A stretch of DNA of 64,000 bases from Streptomyces antarcticus (GCF_026627255.1 NZ_JAPNLM010000028.1:1-64000); one strand, 5' to 3'; counted from the first letter of the stretch, positions 7,724-18,349 are shown. The notes: a model not told the origin generated them from the sequence alone. Made by a program: numbers and translations.

Positions 7724-9129
7724 TGCCGCAGGTGATGGAGTTCAAGCTGCCGGATCTCGGCGAGGGCCTGACGGAGGCCGAGATCGTGCGCTGGCTGGTG
7801 GCGGTCGGCGACGTCGTCGCCATCGATCAGCCGGTCGTCGAGGTCGAGACGGCCAAGGCGATGGTGGAGGTGCCGTGCCCCTACGGGGGCGTGGTCACCG
7901 CCCGCTTCGGTGAGGAGGGGCAGGAGCTTCCGGTGGGGGCTCCGCTGATCACCGTGGCGGTGGGCGCGGCCGCGGGGGCGGAGACGGAGCCGGACGCGGA
8001 GCCTTCGGGGGCCGGAACCTCAAGGTCCTCGGCTTCGGAGTCCTCGGGATCGGAGTCCTCGGGGTCGGGGAACGTGCTGGTGGGCTACGGCACGGACCAC
8101 TCCCGCCAGGCGCGACGGCGGCGGGTGCGACCCGCCACCGCCGAGGCCGCGGCGCCCGCTCCGGTCCGTTCCCCCGCTCCGGCCGCCGCGGCGCCGGTCG
8201 CCGTTCCGGTGGGGGTTTCCACCGGGCCGGTGGCCGTCATCTCGCCGATCGTGCGCAAGCTGGCCCGGGACCACGGAGTGGACCTGCGGGCGCTGCGGGG
8301 GTCGGGCCGTGAGGGCCTGATCCTGCGCGCGGACGTCGAGGCGGCGTTGCGGGCGCCGGCCGCTGCCGTGACCGGAGCCGCCGGGTCCGCCGGGTCCGCC
8401 GGGTCCGCCGGGGCTGCCCCTGCGGCGGTGCGGGCGGTGCAGGGCGAGCGGGTCCCGTTGAAGGGGCTCCGGGGGGTCGTCGCGGAGAAGCTCTCGCGCA
8501 GCCGCCGGGAGATCCCGGACGCCACCTGCTGGGTGGACGCCGATGCCACCGAGCTGATGGCCTCCCGTACCGCGATGAACGCCGCGGGCAGACCGAAGGT
8601 CTCGGTGCTGGCCCTGCTGGCGCGGATCTGCACGGCCGCGCTCGCGAAGTACCCGGAGCTCAATTCCACGGTGGACCTGGCAGCGGGCGAGATCGTCCGG
8701 CTCCCGGCGGTGCACCTGGGCTTCGCCGCGCAGACCGAGCGGGGCCTGATGGTCCCGGTGGTCCGCGACGCGCAGGGCCGCAGCGCGGAGGCCCTGTCGG
8801 CGGAGTTCGCCCGGCTGACCGAGCTGGCGCGGGCGGGGAAGCTGGCACCGTCCGACCTGACGGGCGGCACGTTCACCCTGAACAACTACGGGGTGTTCGG
8901 GGTCGACGGCTCCACGCCGATCATCAACCACCCGGAGGCGGCCATGCTCGGCGTCGGCCGGATCATCCCCAAGCCGTGGGTGCACGGCGGGGAGCTGGCG
9001 GTCCGGCAGGTCGTGCAGCTGTCGCTGACGTTCGACCATCGGGTGTGCGACGGGGGGACGGCGGGGGGATTCCTCCGCTACGTCGCGGATTGCGTCGAGT
9101 CGCCGGCGGTTCTGCTGCGCAGCCTGTAG
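7723..9129 (+). CDS. bkdC: Dihydrolipoamide acyltransferase E2 component
   Basis: 468-aa E2 core of the branched-chain complex, transferring the acyl group from lipoate to CoA. An N-terminal lipoyl domain carries the lipoylated Lys45 in EVETAKAMVEV. A Ser/Gly/Ala-rich linker follows, with runs of SSGSES and AGSAGSAG. The peripheral subunit-binding domain (ISPIVRKLARDHGVDLRALR, about 169-188) precedes the catalytic domain ending in FDHRVCDG, whose His is the active-site base. No E3 (lipoamide dehydrogenase) is encoded here, so the complex must borrow one. Confidence 0.91.
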   Translation: MPQVMEFKLPDLGEGLTEAEIVRWLVAVGDVVAIDQPVVEVETAKAMVEVPCPYGGVVTARFGEEGQELPVGAPLITVAVGAAAGAETEPDAEPSGAGTSRSSASESSGSESSGSGNVLVGYGTDHSRQARRRRVRPATAEAAAPAPVRSPAPAAAAPVAVPVGVSTGPVAVISPIVRKLARDHGVDLRALRGSGREGLILRADVEAALRAPAAAVTGAAGSAGSAGSAGAAPAAVRAVQGERVPLKGLRGVVAEKLSRSRREIPDATCWVDADATELMASRTAMNAAGRPKVSVLALLARICTAALAKYPELNSTVDLAAGEIVRLPAVHLGFAAQTERGLMVPVVRDAQGRSAEALSAEFARLTELARAGKLAPSDLTGGTFTLNNYGVFGVDGSTPIINHPEAAMLGVGRIIPKPWVHGGELAVRQVVQLSLTFDHRVCDGGTAGGFLRYVADCVESPAVLLRSL

Positions 9130-9332
9130 CTCGGGCGCGGGCCGGGCGGGGTGGTGGTCCGGCTCCGCCGAGCCGGGCTGCTGCCGCTGCCCCGTCCTGC
9201 CGCTCCCCCGTCTTGCCGTGGCTTCCGCCGTGCCGGTGCCGGTGCGGTGGCCGGTGGTGCCGGTGCTGCTGCGCGGGGCTGGTCCCCGACCCGCCCTTCC
9301 ACCGTTCCCCGGGCGCTGCCCGGACCCGCCGG

Positions 9333-9375
9333 GGCTCCGCCACGGACCCCGCGCCTCAAACGCCGGCGGGGCTGG
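9333..9375. repeat. Dispersed intergenic repeat, copy 1
   Basis: This GC-rich segment begins GGCTCCGCC and ends GCCGGCGGGGCTGG, and is repeated with changes at 13947. It sits in the 295-bp space between the E2 gene and the quinone oxidoreductase, which holds no gene. Similar segments are common between Streptomyces genes. A tandem GGGGGTCA run (9413-9437) abuts the stop of the next gene. Confidence 0.5.
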
Positions 9376-9424
9376 AGGGGGCCCCGGCAGGGTCACGGGG
9401 TCGGTGGGTTAGGGGGTCAGGGGG

Positions 9425-10402
9425 TCAGGGGGTCAGGAGGAGTTTGCCTACGTGGCTGCTGGACTCCAGGACGCGGTGTGCCTCCGCGGCCTGGGCCATT
9501 GGGAACGTCTCGTGCACCACCGGCCGCACCCGCCCCGCAGCGACCAGGGGCCACACGTGCTCGCGTACGGCCGCGATGATGGCGGCCTTCTCCTCCAGCG
9601 GCCGCGTCCGCAGCGAGGTGGCGGTGATCGCCGCCCGCTTGGCCAGCAGCGCCCCGAGGTTCAGCTCGGCCTTCGCCCCGCCCTGGAGACCGATGATCGC
9701 GAGCCTGCCGTTGACGGCCAGGGCGTCCAGGTTCCGCGTGAGGTACTTCGCACCCATGATGTCGAGGATCACGTCGGCTCCGGCGCCCTCCGTAGCGGTC
9801 CGCAGCTCCTCCACGAAGTCCTGTTCGCGGTAGTCGATCAGGATGTCCGCGCCCAGTTCCGCGCAGCGCGCCAGCTTCTCGGGGCCGCCCGCCGTCACCG
9901 CGACCCTCGCGCCCACCGACTTCGCCAGCTGGATCGCCATCGTCCCGATACCGCTGGATCCGCCGTGCACGAGGAGGGTCTCGCCTGGGCGCAGCCCGGC
10001 CACCATGAAGACGTTGGACCAGACCGTCGCGACGACCTCCGGCAGCGCGGCGGCCGTCACCAGGTCCATGCCGGCCGGGACGGGAAGCAGCTGACCGGCC
10101 GGGACGGCCACCTTTTCCGCGTACCCGCCGCCGGCCAGCAGCGCGCAGACCTCGTCGCCCACCGACCAGCCGGACACCCCGGGCCCGATGGCGGAGATCC
10201 GGCCGGAGCACTCCAGGCCGGGGTAGCGGGAGGCGCCGGGCGGAGGGTCGTAGAGCCCCTGGCGCTGGAGGATGTCGGCGCGGTTCACGGCGCTCGCCGC
10301 GACCTCGACGAGGACCTCGCCCTCGCCCGCCACCGGATCGGGTACGTCGGTCCAGACGAGGGCTTCGGGGCCGCCGGGCTGCTCGATGGTGATCGCATGC
10401 AT
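9425..10402 (-). CDS. Zinc-type alcohol dehydrogenase / NADPH:quinone oxidoreductase
   Basis: 325-aa medium-chain dehydrogenase/reductase of the quinone-oxidoreductase (PIG3-like) group. It has an N-terminal GroES-like domain (VNRADILQRQGLYDPPPG, about 39-56) and the NADPH fold GGSSGIGTMAIQLAKSVGA. No zinc ligands of the catalytic-zinc class are apparent, which fits the quinone oxidoreductase branch. It probably reduces quinones or enones in the cytosol. Monocistronic: its start is 66 bp from the end of the channel gene in the same direction. Substrate unknown. Confidence 0.87.
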   Translation of the reverse strand: MHAITIEQPGGPEALVWTDVPDPVAGEGEVLVEVAASAVNRADILQRQGLYDPPPGASRYPGLECSGRISAIGPGVSGWSVGDEVCALLAGGGYAEKVAVPAGQLLPVPAGMDLVTAAALPEVVATVWSNVFMVAGLRPGETLLVHGGSSGIGTMAIQLAKSVGARVAVTAGGPEKLARCAELGADILIDYREQDFVEELRTATEGAGADVILDIMGAKYLTRNLDALAVNGRLAIIGLQGGAKAELNLGALLAKRAAITATSLRTRPLEEKAAIIAAVREHVWPLVAAGRVRPVVHETFPMAQAAEAHRVLESSSHVGKLLLTP

Positions 10403-10468
10403 GGCCCGGAGGCTACGCGAACGAGCCCCCGCGGCGCAGCTTCCGCCGGGCCGGCTCCGCCGGTGCGC

Positions 10469-11560
10469 CTACTCGGCCGGTCCGAGCGTGACCGGCGGCG
10501 AACTCGGCGGTACCGCACGCACGATGGTGATGAGACGGTCCGTCGGCTGCAGCGGGCTCGCGTGCGAGTCGTCGTACGCCAGCAGCCGGTGCCCGCGCAG
10601 CACGCTGACCACCAGGTCGTTCGTCTCCCGCACCGACTTGCCCACCTCGGCCTTGGTGACCGGCCGTTCGATGAGGTCGAGGCCGCTGCCCTGCTGGATC
10701 AGGTCCTCCATCACGGTGCCCGCGCTCGGGCTGAGGACCGACAGGCCCAACAGCCGCCCGGCCGCGCTGGCACTGGTGATGACCGCGTCCGCGCCGGACT
10801 GGCGCAGCAGCGGGGCGTTCTCCTCCTCGCGCACCGCGGCGACGATCTTCGCGCCGCGGTTGAGCTGGCGCGCGGTCAGCGTCACCAGCACGGCGGTGTC
10901 GTCCCGCTGGGTGGCGATGACGATCTGACGGGCCTTCTGGAGCTCGGCCCGCAGCAGGACTTCGGAACGGGTGGCGTCGCCGACCACCCCGGTGAAGCCC
11001 TCCGCGTTCGCCATGTCGACCACTTTGGCGCTCGGGTCGACGATGACGACCTGCTCCTTGGAGAGGCCGGTGGCCAGCAGCGTCTGCAGGGCGGATCGGC
11101 CCTTGGTGCCGAAGCCGACGACGACCGTGTGCTCACGCAAGTTCTTCCTCCAGCGGTTCAGCCGCCACTCTTCTCGGGTCCGCTCGGTCAGCACTTCCAG
11201 GGTCGTGCCGACCAGGATGATCAGGAACAGCACCCGCAGCGGGGTGATGAGCAGGACGTTCACCAGCCGCGCGCTGTCGCTGTACGGCACGATGTCGCCG
11301 TACCCGGTCGTCGACAGGGTGACGGTGGCGTAGTAGAGGCAGTCGAGGAGGTCGACCTCCTCGTTGGCGTTGTCGTGGTAGCCGGCGCGGTCCAGCCACA
11401 CGATGAGGACCGTCAGGAAGAGCACGAACAAGGCCATCGCCAGGCGTTTGGTGACCTGGGCGAGTGGCTTTTCGACGATGCGTCTGGGCAGCTTGATGCG
11501 CCGGGAGACGAGCTTCTCGTCCGCCCCCCGGGCCATGGCGTCCTGGCCGTGGAGTTTCAC
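10469..11560 (-). CDS. Potassium channel with RCK (TrkA-N/TrkA-C) domains
   Basis: Two-TM potassium channel, 363 aa. TM1 spans about 40-57, the selectivity filter is TTGYGD (84-89), and TM2 spans about 100-122. A cytosolic RCK/TrkA-N domain follows, starting at GFGTKGRS (149-156), and then a TrkA-C module. The GTG at 11560 is preferred because GGGAGG lies 9 nt upstream and it overlaps the moeA stop (GTGA). The ATG three codons earlier would touch the ribosome site. The start region coincides with an exact parS palindrome. It is cotranscribed with moeA and mobA, with no obvious functional link. Confidence 0.9.
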   Translation of the reverse strand: MKLHGQDAMARGADEKLVSRRIKLPRRIVEKPLAQVTKRLAMALFVLFLTVLIVWLDRAGYHDNANEEVDLLDCLYYATVTLSTTGYGDIVPYSDSARLVNVLLITPLRVLFLIILVGTTLEVLTERTREEWRLNRWRKNLREHTVVVGFGTKGRSALQTLLATGLSKEQVVIVDPSAKVVDMANAEGFTGVVGDATRSEVLLRAELQKARQIVIATQRDDTAVLVTLTARQLNRGAKIVAAVREEENAPLLRQSGADAVITSASAAGRLLGLSVLSPSAGTVMEDLIQQGSGLDLIERPVTKAEVGKSVRETNDLVVSVLRGHRLLAYDDSHASPLQPTDRLITIVRAVPPSSPPVTLGPAE

Positions 11561-11567
11561 GTGAAAC
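11554..11567. promoter_or_regulatory. parS: parS centromere site (exact ParB-binding palindrome)
   Basis: GTTTCACGTGAAAC is a perfect 14-bp palindrome identical to the Streptomyces parS consensus. It overlaps the 3' end of moeA and the start of the channel gene, so it constrains both reading frames. In Streptomyces most parS copies cluster around oriC and load ParB for segregation of chromosomes during sporulation, so the window should be origin-proximal. Confidence 0.88.
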
Positions 11568-12948
11568 ATCCTCCCGAAGCCCAGGGCAGATCGAGAATCT
11601 CCAGCTCCTGTCCCGACCGCGCTCCGTGTGCCGGTACGACGGCCAGCGCGTCGGCGGCCGCCACCCCGCGCAGCATCGCGGGGCCGTTGTATCGCAGCGG
11701 TACGGCGTGTTCGTCGTTCAGCAGGACCGGCACCAGGCGGGTGTCGTGCGGGTGGCCCGGGACGTCGCCCTGGACCGCCGCGAAGTAGCGGGGGCGCCGG
11801 CGGCGTCCCGCGAGGGCGCGCAGCAGCGGTTCGGCGAGGGTGAGCAGCCCGGAGACGGCGGCGAGCGGGTTCCCCGGCAGCCCGACGACGTACCGCGCGT
11901 CCGTCCGGTCGCCGACGCGGGCCAGCAGCATCGGGTGCCCGGGGCGTACGGCGACCCCGTCGACGAGGAGTTCGGCGCCGGCCCGGAGCAGGACCGGGTG
12001 GACGTGGTCGACGGGCCCGGAGGCGGTGCCGCCGGTGGTGACGATCACATCGGCGGTGGAGGTGGTGACGGCCTTCAGCAGGGCCTCGGCCCCGGCGGGA
12101 TCGTCGCCGAGCCGGCGGGTCCCGGTGACCTCGGCGCCGAGGCGGGTGAGCCAGGGGGCGAGCAGGGGGCCGAGGGCGTCCCGGATCAGGCCGTCGTACG
12201 GAAGTCCGGAGGTGAGCAGCTCGTCGCCGAGCACCAGGATCTCCACGCGGGGCCGGGGCCGGGTGGTCAGCTCGTCGTACCCGGCGGCCGCGGCGAGGCC
12301 GAGTACGGCCGGGGTGACCAGGGAGCCCGCGGGCAGCAGCAGGTCGCCGGAGCGGCACTCCTGGCCGCGCGGGCGGATGTCCTGGCCGGTGAGGACGGGC
12401 CGGTCGGCGAAGAGCTGGGCGCCGTGCTCGCGGCAGTGTTCGCTACGGATCACGGCGGTGGTCTCGGCGGGGATCCGGGCTCCGGTGGCGATCCGTACGG
12501 CCTCCCCGTCCGCGAGGGGCCCGGGGCGATCGGAGCCCGCGAGGGCGTCGCCGCCGGTGCGTACGGTCCAGGGGCCGGGGCCGGCGACGGCCCAGCCGTC
12601 CATGGCGGAGGTGTCGAAGGACGGCAGGTCGGTCAGGGCGTCCAGGGGTGTGGCCAGCACCTCGCCGAGGGCGTCGGCGAGCGGAACCCGGTGGGTGCGG
12701 GCCCGCGCGGCGGTCCCGGCGTGGACGGCGGTGTCCCGGGCCCGCTGCCAGGGCGCGGCGCGGTGGCCGTCGGCCCCGGGGGCGGGGCTGGTGCCGGGGG
12801 CGCGGCTGACGAGGGCCAGGGCCTCTTCGAGGTCCCGCTCGGTGGAGCCGGCGGCCGCGGTGGACCCGGTGGGCTTGGCGGGCCCGTCCGACCCGGCCGT
12901 TTCCGCCGGGGCACCGTCCAGGGCGCGGTCGGCGTCGGTGGGGGTCAT
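11557..12948 (-). CDS. moeA: Molybdopterin molybdenumtransferase MoeA
   Basis: 463-aa enzyme that inserts molybdate into adenylated molybdopterin, the last step of molybdenum cofactor synthesis. The MoeA signature FDTSAMDGWAV and the later MoeA/MogA-like domain (ILVLGDELLTSG, VIVTTGGTASGPVDHV) are clear. A roughly 70-residue Ala/Gly/Thr-rich N-terminal extension precedes the first family-like residues, so the true start could be internal; I keep the ATG because it overlaps the mobA stop. Operon order is mobA, moeA, channel gene. Confidence 0.9.
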   Translation of the reverse strand: MTPTDADRALDGAPAETAGSDGPAKPTGSTAAAGSTERDLEEALALVSRAPGTSPAPGADGHRAAPWQRARDTAVHAGTAARARTHRVPLADALGEVLATPLDALTDLPSFDTSAMDGWAVAGPGPWTVRTGGDALAGSDRPGPLADGEAVRIATGARIPAETTAVIRSEHCREHGAQLFADRPVLTGQDIRPRGQECRSGDLLLPAGSLVTPAVLGLAAAAGYDELTTRPRPRVEILVLGDELLTSGLPYDGLIRDALGPLLAPWLTRLGAEVTGTRRLGDDPAGAEALLKAVTTSTADVIVTTGGTASGPVDHVHPVLLRAGAELLVDGVAVRPGHPMLLARVGDRTDARYVVGLPGNPLAAVSGLLTLAEPLLRALAGRRRRPRYFAAVQGDVPGHPHDTRLVPVLLNDEHAVPLRYNGPAMLRGVAAADALAVVPAHGARSGQELEILDLPWASGGCFT

Positions 12949-13874
12949 CCGGAGCCGTTCTGTCGGGGGTCGGCGGCGGTGTCAGTGGCGGCCTCGGTGG
13001 TGGCCTTGGTCTCGGCCTCCGCGGCCCAGCGCAGGGCCAGGTCGGCGGCCTTGCGGGTGGCTTCGGCGACGGCTGCGACGGGGTCGGCGCCGGCGGCTTC
13101 GGCCCGGGCCGCCGCGTAGCCGACCAGGAAAGTGGTCAGCGGGGCGGCGGGCCGGGCGACGCCGTGGGCGGCGTCACGGGCGAGGTCGAGCAGGGCTGCG
13201 GTGTCGACGGGGAGGTCGATGCCCAGCTCGTTCTTGACGGCGGTGATCCATTGCTCCAGCACGGTTCCATGCTCCCTGATCCGGGCGCGGGCGACGGCGA
13301 GATCGTCCCAGGTGTCGCAGTCGAAGGAGGCGAGTGGCCCCGCGTCGACCCGGGCGAGGTCCAGTGCGGCGGTGAGCGAGCGCAGCGGGAGCCCGGCGAG
13401 GCCGTCCCGCCCGGTGGCGAGGCGGGCCAGCTCGCGGCGGAGCGGGGCCGTCTTGTAGACGGCGACGAGGGGCTGGTCCCGGCCGTCCGGGTCGCGCAGC
13501 AGCGCGCCGTCCCGCGAAGGGCCGGGGGCCGCGGTGGCCTCGGGCGCGTCGGTGGCGGCCAGCAGGGACCGTACGGTCGGCCGGTCCAGGAACGGCAGGT
13601 CCGCGGAGAGTACGAGCACCCGCTCGGCGGTGGTCCCCCGCAACCCGGCGTCCAGCGCGGCCACGGGGCCGCCGCCGGCCGGCTCCTCGCGGGCCCAGCG
13701 GACCGGCCGGGCGGTGGGCCGGCGCCCGCCGACCACGACCGTGGTGCCGGCGTCGGGGCAGGCGTCGAGGACGCGGTCGAGGAGGGCGCGTCCGCCGACG
13801 CTCAGCGCGGGCTTGTCGGCCCCGCCGAGCCGCCGTGCGGAGCCGCCCGCCAGGACGATCGCGTCGTAGCTCAT
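12945..13874 (-). CDS. mobA: Molybdenum cofactor guanylyltransferase-like protein fused to a DUF6457-like domain
   Basis: 309 aa. The N-terminal ~190 residues form a MobA-type nucleotidyltransferase, with the GTP-binding start VLAGGSARRLGGADKPAL (8-25), the LSADLPFLDRPTV acidic motif and a later VAVYKTA strand. The C-terminal ~100 residues (LEQWITAVKNELGIDLPVDT, then ARDAAHGVARPAAPLTTFLV) match a helical domain I recognise as DUF6457, which in actinobacteria often follows MobA. It should attach GMP to molybdopterin. Its stop overlaps the moeA start by 4 bp. Confidence 0.85.
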   Translation of the reverse strand: MSYDAIVLAGGSARRLGGADKPALSVGGRALLDRVLDACPDAGTTVVVGGRRPTARPVRWAREEPAGGGPVAALDAGLRGTTAERVLVLSADLPFLDRPTVRSLLAATDAPEATAAPGPSRDGALLRDPDGRDQPLVAVYKTAPLRRELARLATGRDGLAGLPLRSLTAALDLARVDAGPLASFDCDTWDDLAVARARIREHGTVLEQWITAVKNELGIDLPVDTAALLDLARDAAHGVARPAAPLTTFLVGYAAARAEAAGADPVAAVAEATRKAADLALRWAAEAETKATTEAATDTAADPRQNGSG

Positions 13875-13946
13875 GCCCCAGAGTATGCGCGGACCATGTC
13901 CCCGCCCGGGACCCGCCCTTACCCGCGACTTACCCCCTCCCCTCCG

Positions 13947-13988
13947 GGCTCCGCCCGGACCCGCGTGTCGATGGCCGGCGGGGCTTGG
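13947..13988. repeat. Dispersed intergenic repeat, copy 2
   Basis: Diverged copy of the segment at 9333, running from GGCTCCGCCCGGACC to CCGGCGGGGCTTGG. It lies in the 235-bp gene-free space upstream of mobA. The rest of this space is GC-rich with no other recognised element. Confidence 0.4.
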
Positions 13989-14109
13989 GTGGTGTGCCTC
14001 GGTCGGCGGTGGGGGTTGGGGCCGGGTGGGCCCGGTGTGCGGGGTGCGGCACCGGGCCCCGGGGCGTGTGGGCGGCCGGCGGAGGGGGTCCGGCGGCCGC
14101 CGGGGGGTT

Positions 14110-14649
14110 TTACAGGTAGGGGCCGGAGCGGACGGCGCCGTGGCCGCCGTCCTCGTCGTCCTCGTGGGAGGCGCCGGGCGGGAGCGCGCGGCGCATCTGT
14201 TCCAGCTGGGCCCGCGCCGCCATCTGCTGCGCGAACAGGGCCGTCTGGATGCCGTGGAAGAGTCCTTCGAGCCAGCCCACGAGCTGGGCCTGCGCGATGC
14301 GCAGCTCCGCCTCGGAGGGGATGGCCTCCTCGGTGAACGGGAGCGACAGGCGCTCCAGTTCCTCCACGAGCTCGGGGGCCAGGCCGTCCTCCAGCTCCTT
14401 CACCGACGCGGCGTGGATGTCCTTGAGCCGGACCCGGCTCGCCTCGTCGAGAGGAGCGGCACGTACCTCTTCCAGGAGTTGCTTGATCATGCTTCCGATC
14501 CGCATGACCTTGGCGGGCTGTTCGACCATCTCCGTCACCGGGACCTCGCGCGACTCGTCATCGGCGCCGCCGACCGCCATCCCGTCCTGTCCCACGATCA
14601 GGACGTGCGGGGGGCTTTCCTGCGACCGTTCACTCCTCGGCATCTCCAT
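14110..14649 (-). CDS. bpa: Bacterial proteasome activator Bpa/PafE
   Basis: 179-aa ATP-independent proteasome activator (DUF2587 family). These form dodecameric rings that dock on the 20S proteasome and open its gate. The central helical region (about 45-145) contains the family stretch QLVGWLEGLFHGIQTALFAQ. The C-terminus ends in GPYL, matching the gate-opening GQYL-type tail that inserts between proteasome alpha subunits. Two in-frame Met codons (14649 and 14643) are possible starts. Stand-alone gene; the proteasome genes themselves are not in the window. Confidence 0.9.
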   Translation of the reverse strand: MEMPRSERSQESPPHVLIVGQDGMAVGGADDESREVPVTEMVEQPAKVMRIGSMIKQLLEEVRAAPLDEASRVRLKDIHAASVKELEDGLAPELVEELERLSLPFTEEAIPSEAELRIAQAQLVGWLEGLFHGIQTALFAQQMAARAQLEQMRRALPPGASHEDDEDGGHGAVRSGPYL

Positions 14650-14689
14650 GCCGTCATTCTCTCGCACACCTTCGTACTCACACGGTGTG

Positions 14690-14723
14690 CCCCCGTACGG
14701 GCGTGATCCACCCTGTACGGGGG
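14690..14723 (-). terminator. Stem-loop after the ABC permease gene
   Basis: Perfect 9-bp inverted repeat CCCCCGTAC/GTACGGGGG with a 16-nt loop, starting 22 nt past the ABC permease stop. It has no U-tract, as is usual in Streptomyces. It could insulate the ABC operon from bpa. Confidence 0.5.
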
Positions 14724-14744
14724 TACCTGCGTCACTCGGTGTGG

Positions 14745-17602
14745 CTATCCGGCCGCTCGCCGTGCCAGCGCCCCGCTGGAGCGGGTGACCAGTGCCGCCA
14801 GCAGGGCCGCGCCCAGCGGGACCACGATCAGCAGCCCGCCGAGGGTCTCCCACGGCACGGAGACCGGGACGTACGGCACGGCCTCGGTCACCGAGTAGCC
14901 CATCTCGCGGCTCTTGGCGTACAGCTCCTCCATCTCCCGCCGCTGGGCGAAGCGCAGCCCCACCGCGGGCAGCAGGCCGGCCGCCGAGCCCAGGACGACG
15001 CCCATCAGGGCGACCACCCCGCACTGGAAGCCGCTGAGCGTGCGCCGGACCCGCGGGGCGGCTCCCACCGCCGCCAGGGTCTTCAGGTCGCCCTCGGCGT
15101 CGGCCTGGGCGAGGCCGGTGGCGATGCCGGCGGCGCCGATGGTGACGAGGCCGGCGAAGACGGTGAGGATGAGCAGGCCCATGTTGCCCTGGCTCTGGTA
15201 GCCGGCCTCGATGGTGACGTCCGCGTCCACGCCCATCCGGTCGATCTCGCCGTCCAGGGCCTGCCGCTGCTTGCCGGTGGCCGTCCCGTCGAGGGTGAAG
15301 TAGCTGCCGGACGGGGCGGTGGCCAGTCCGGCGGCCTTCGCGGCCGAGGGCGGCAGGATCAGCTGGCTGCCCCAGGAGTTGGCGGTGTCGGGGGCCTGGT
15401 GGACGGCGAAGACCTTGTCCTGGCCGGGCGGGTCCTCCCGCCGCATGGAGGCGCCTTCGGCGGCCTCCATGTCGGTGACGACCCGGATGGTCACCTTGCC
15501 GTCCTTGACGATGCGCTTGTCGAAGGCGACCGGCCGTCCCGCCGCGAGGGCGGAGACGCTGCCGGGGTCGGTGACGGCGAGGACGCGCAGCAGCGTCTCG
15601 TCGGCGACGACCGTGCCGTACGGGCCCTGGCTGCCGCTGATGCGCGAGGAGTCCGCGCAGCGCCAGTCCTTGCGCAGCTTCTTGGCCTCCTCGGGGGAGA
15701 ACGAGTCGGGGCCGTTCTCGGCCTCGTACAGCGGGCAGCGCTGGTCCTTGGGCGTGAGGACCTCGGCCCGGCCGCACGTCGGGTCGGACGAGTACGCCTC
15801 GCAGCCGGGCTTGCCGACGACGATCCGGTCGACGTCCGCCCGTGTGGCCACCGGGAGGTGCCGGGAGGCGGCCTCGCGCAGGGCCGGCATCTCCTTGTAG
15901 GCGCTGCTGTCGGCGTTGAGGACCCCGACGCCGTGCGGGAGGCTGGCGACGTACTCGTGCCGCATCTGCAGGTCCCGGCTGTGCTCGTACGTCGCCACCG
16001 CGACGGTGCCGGCGACGGCGGCCAGTACGGCGGCCACGGCCGGGGCCGTACGCCCCCGGTTGCGGACGGCGTCGCGCAGCGCGAGCCGCGGCGACAGCGG
16101 GAGCCAGCGGCCGAGCCGCCCGAACAGGCCGACCAGGGTGGGGGTGAGGGCGACGATGCCGAGTTCGGCGACGGCACTGCCGCCCGCGACGACGGCGGAG
16201 CCCATCTGGGAGGTACTGCCGTAGAGGGCGATCGCGGCGCCGCCGCCGACGGCGATCATGCCGATGACGGGCAGGACGCGGTTGGCCCGGCGGATCCCGC
16301 GCCGGCCCGTGAGGGAGGCGAGGACGGTCTGCCGCGAGGCCGTGACGGCCGGGACGATCGCGGCGAGCAGTCCGGTCACCACGGCGAGCAGGGCGATGGC
16401 ACCCAGTTCCAGCGGGCGGACGTCGAATCCGCCGAAGCGGACGCCGAGCTGGTCCTCCAGTACGGGCCGCAGCGCGATGGTCAGCGCCACACCGACGCCG
16501 GTGCCGATGACGGCGGCCGCGGCGCCGATGACCAGGCCGCCCGAGAGGACGATGGCGCGGATGTGGCGGCGGTCGCCGCCGTTGGAGCCCACCAGGCCGA
16601 GCTGGCGGCGCGAGCGGCGGGCGCCCACGGCGAAGGCGGGTCCGGCCAGCAGGCAGATCTCCAGCATGGCGAGACCGACGACGGTCGCCAGCACGGCCAT
16701 CTCGGTGGCGTTCGTGCCGTTGAGGCCGTACGGGTCCTTGGACTGCTGCTGGTAGAGCGGTACGTCGGAGTCGGCGGGCGGGTCGAGGGTGACGGCGCGG
16801 GAGATGACGACCGCACCGTGGGCGTTGGCCGCCTTGACCATGTTCCACGTGAAACCATCGCCGCCGCCGGCCTTGACCAGGTAGCTGTCCTCGGTCCTGA
16901 CGTCCGGGCTCCCGGCGGCCCGCAGGGCCTCGTCGAGCGGGGCGAACAGGGTCCCGGGTGGGGCGGTGATCTCGGGTTTCCTGAGCTCGGAGGGCAGCTC
17001 GTACGCGCCGACGATCCGGTACGCGGACTTCGCGCCGCGGGGCAGCACCGAGGAGCCGACGAACAGTCCCGACTCCTCCAGGAAGGCGTTGGTCGCGATG
17101 ACCTCGCCCGCGGCCTTCGGGAGCCGGCCGCGGTCCAGCGTGAGCATGCCGGCCGTCAGCGGGCTGTGCGCGTCGAGTTCGCGCATCTCGGTGTCGAGGA
17201 GCCCGTGCCGGGTGCGCACCTTGGCGTGGCCGCTGCTGTCCTTGACGGCCTGGGCGCCGGCCGGGAGCGCGGCGAGCACCGGGTCCGGCCCGTCTTCCTT
17301 CGGCCGGGACCGCGTCGGGTCGTAGTTCTCGTAGCCGCCGACGGGTGCGGAGGTGTCGCCCGCGGGGTTCTGGTAGACGGGTCCGAAGTGCGAGTCGGAC
17401 AGCCGGGCGTCGGCGGCGCCGATCTTCCGGTTCAGGGACTGCTCGGCGGAGAGCTCGCCGCTGCGCAGCGTGAGGTCGGCGGCGCTCACGCCCACGATGG
17501 GGAGCGCGATCATGGCGAGGACGAGGGCGCTGCGGCCCTTGGCGCGCCAGGCGTCGCGGCGGGCTATCCGGATCGCGGCGATCCAGGAGTGGTACCAGGA
17601 GA

Positions 17603-17606
<4 letters not shown>
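14745..17606 (-). CDS. FtsX-type ABC transporter permease
   Basis: 953-aa MacB/FtsX-type permease. After a short cytosolic lead comes TM1 (RSALVLAMIALPIVGVS, about 26-42), a large extracytoplasmic domain of about 260 residues, then a three-TM FtsX core. A second extracellular domain and a second FtsX core ending at the C-terminus (LIVVPLGAALLAALV) follow, giving the duplicated actinobacterial layout. It should act with the ATPase at 17603, whose stop its start overlaps by 4 bp. Such exporters move lipids, peptides or antibiotics, or transmit mechanical signals; no substrate can be read. The CDS contains a parS-like site at 16842. Confidence 0.88.
16842..16855. promoter_or_regulatory. parS-like site, one mismatch
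   Basis: GTTCCACGTGAAAC differs from the exact parS at 11554 by one base in the left arm (position 4). It lies inside the ABC permease coding sequence, 5.3 kb from the exact copy. Degenerate parS copies near oriC are known in Streptomyces. Binding here is inferred. Confidence 0.55.

Positions 17607-18349
<743 letters not shown>

Noticed and set aside
11561..11569. ATG three codons earlier as the start of the potassium channel
   Set aside because: GGAGG abuts this ATG with no spacing, while the GTG at 11560 has a proper 9-nt spacing and the usual GTGA overlap.
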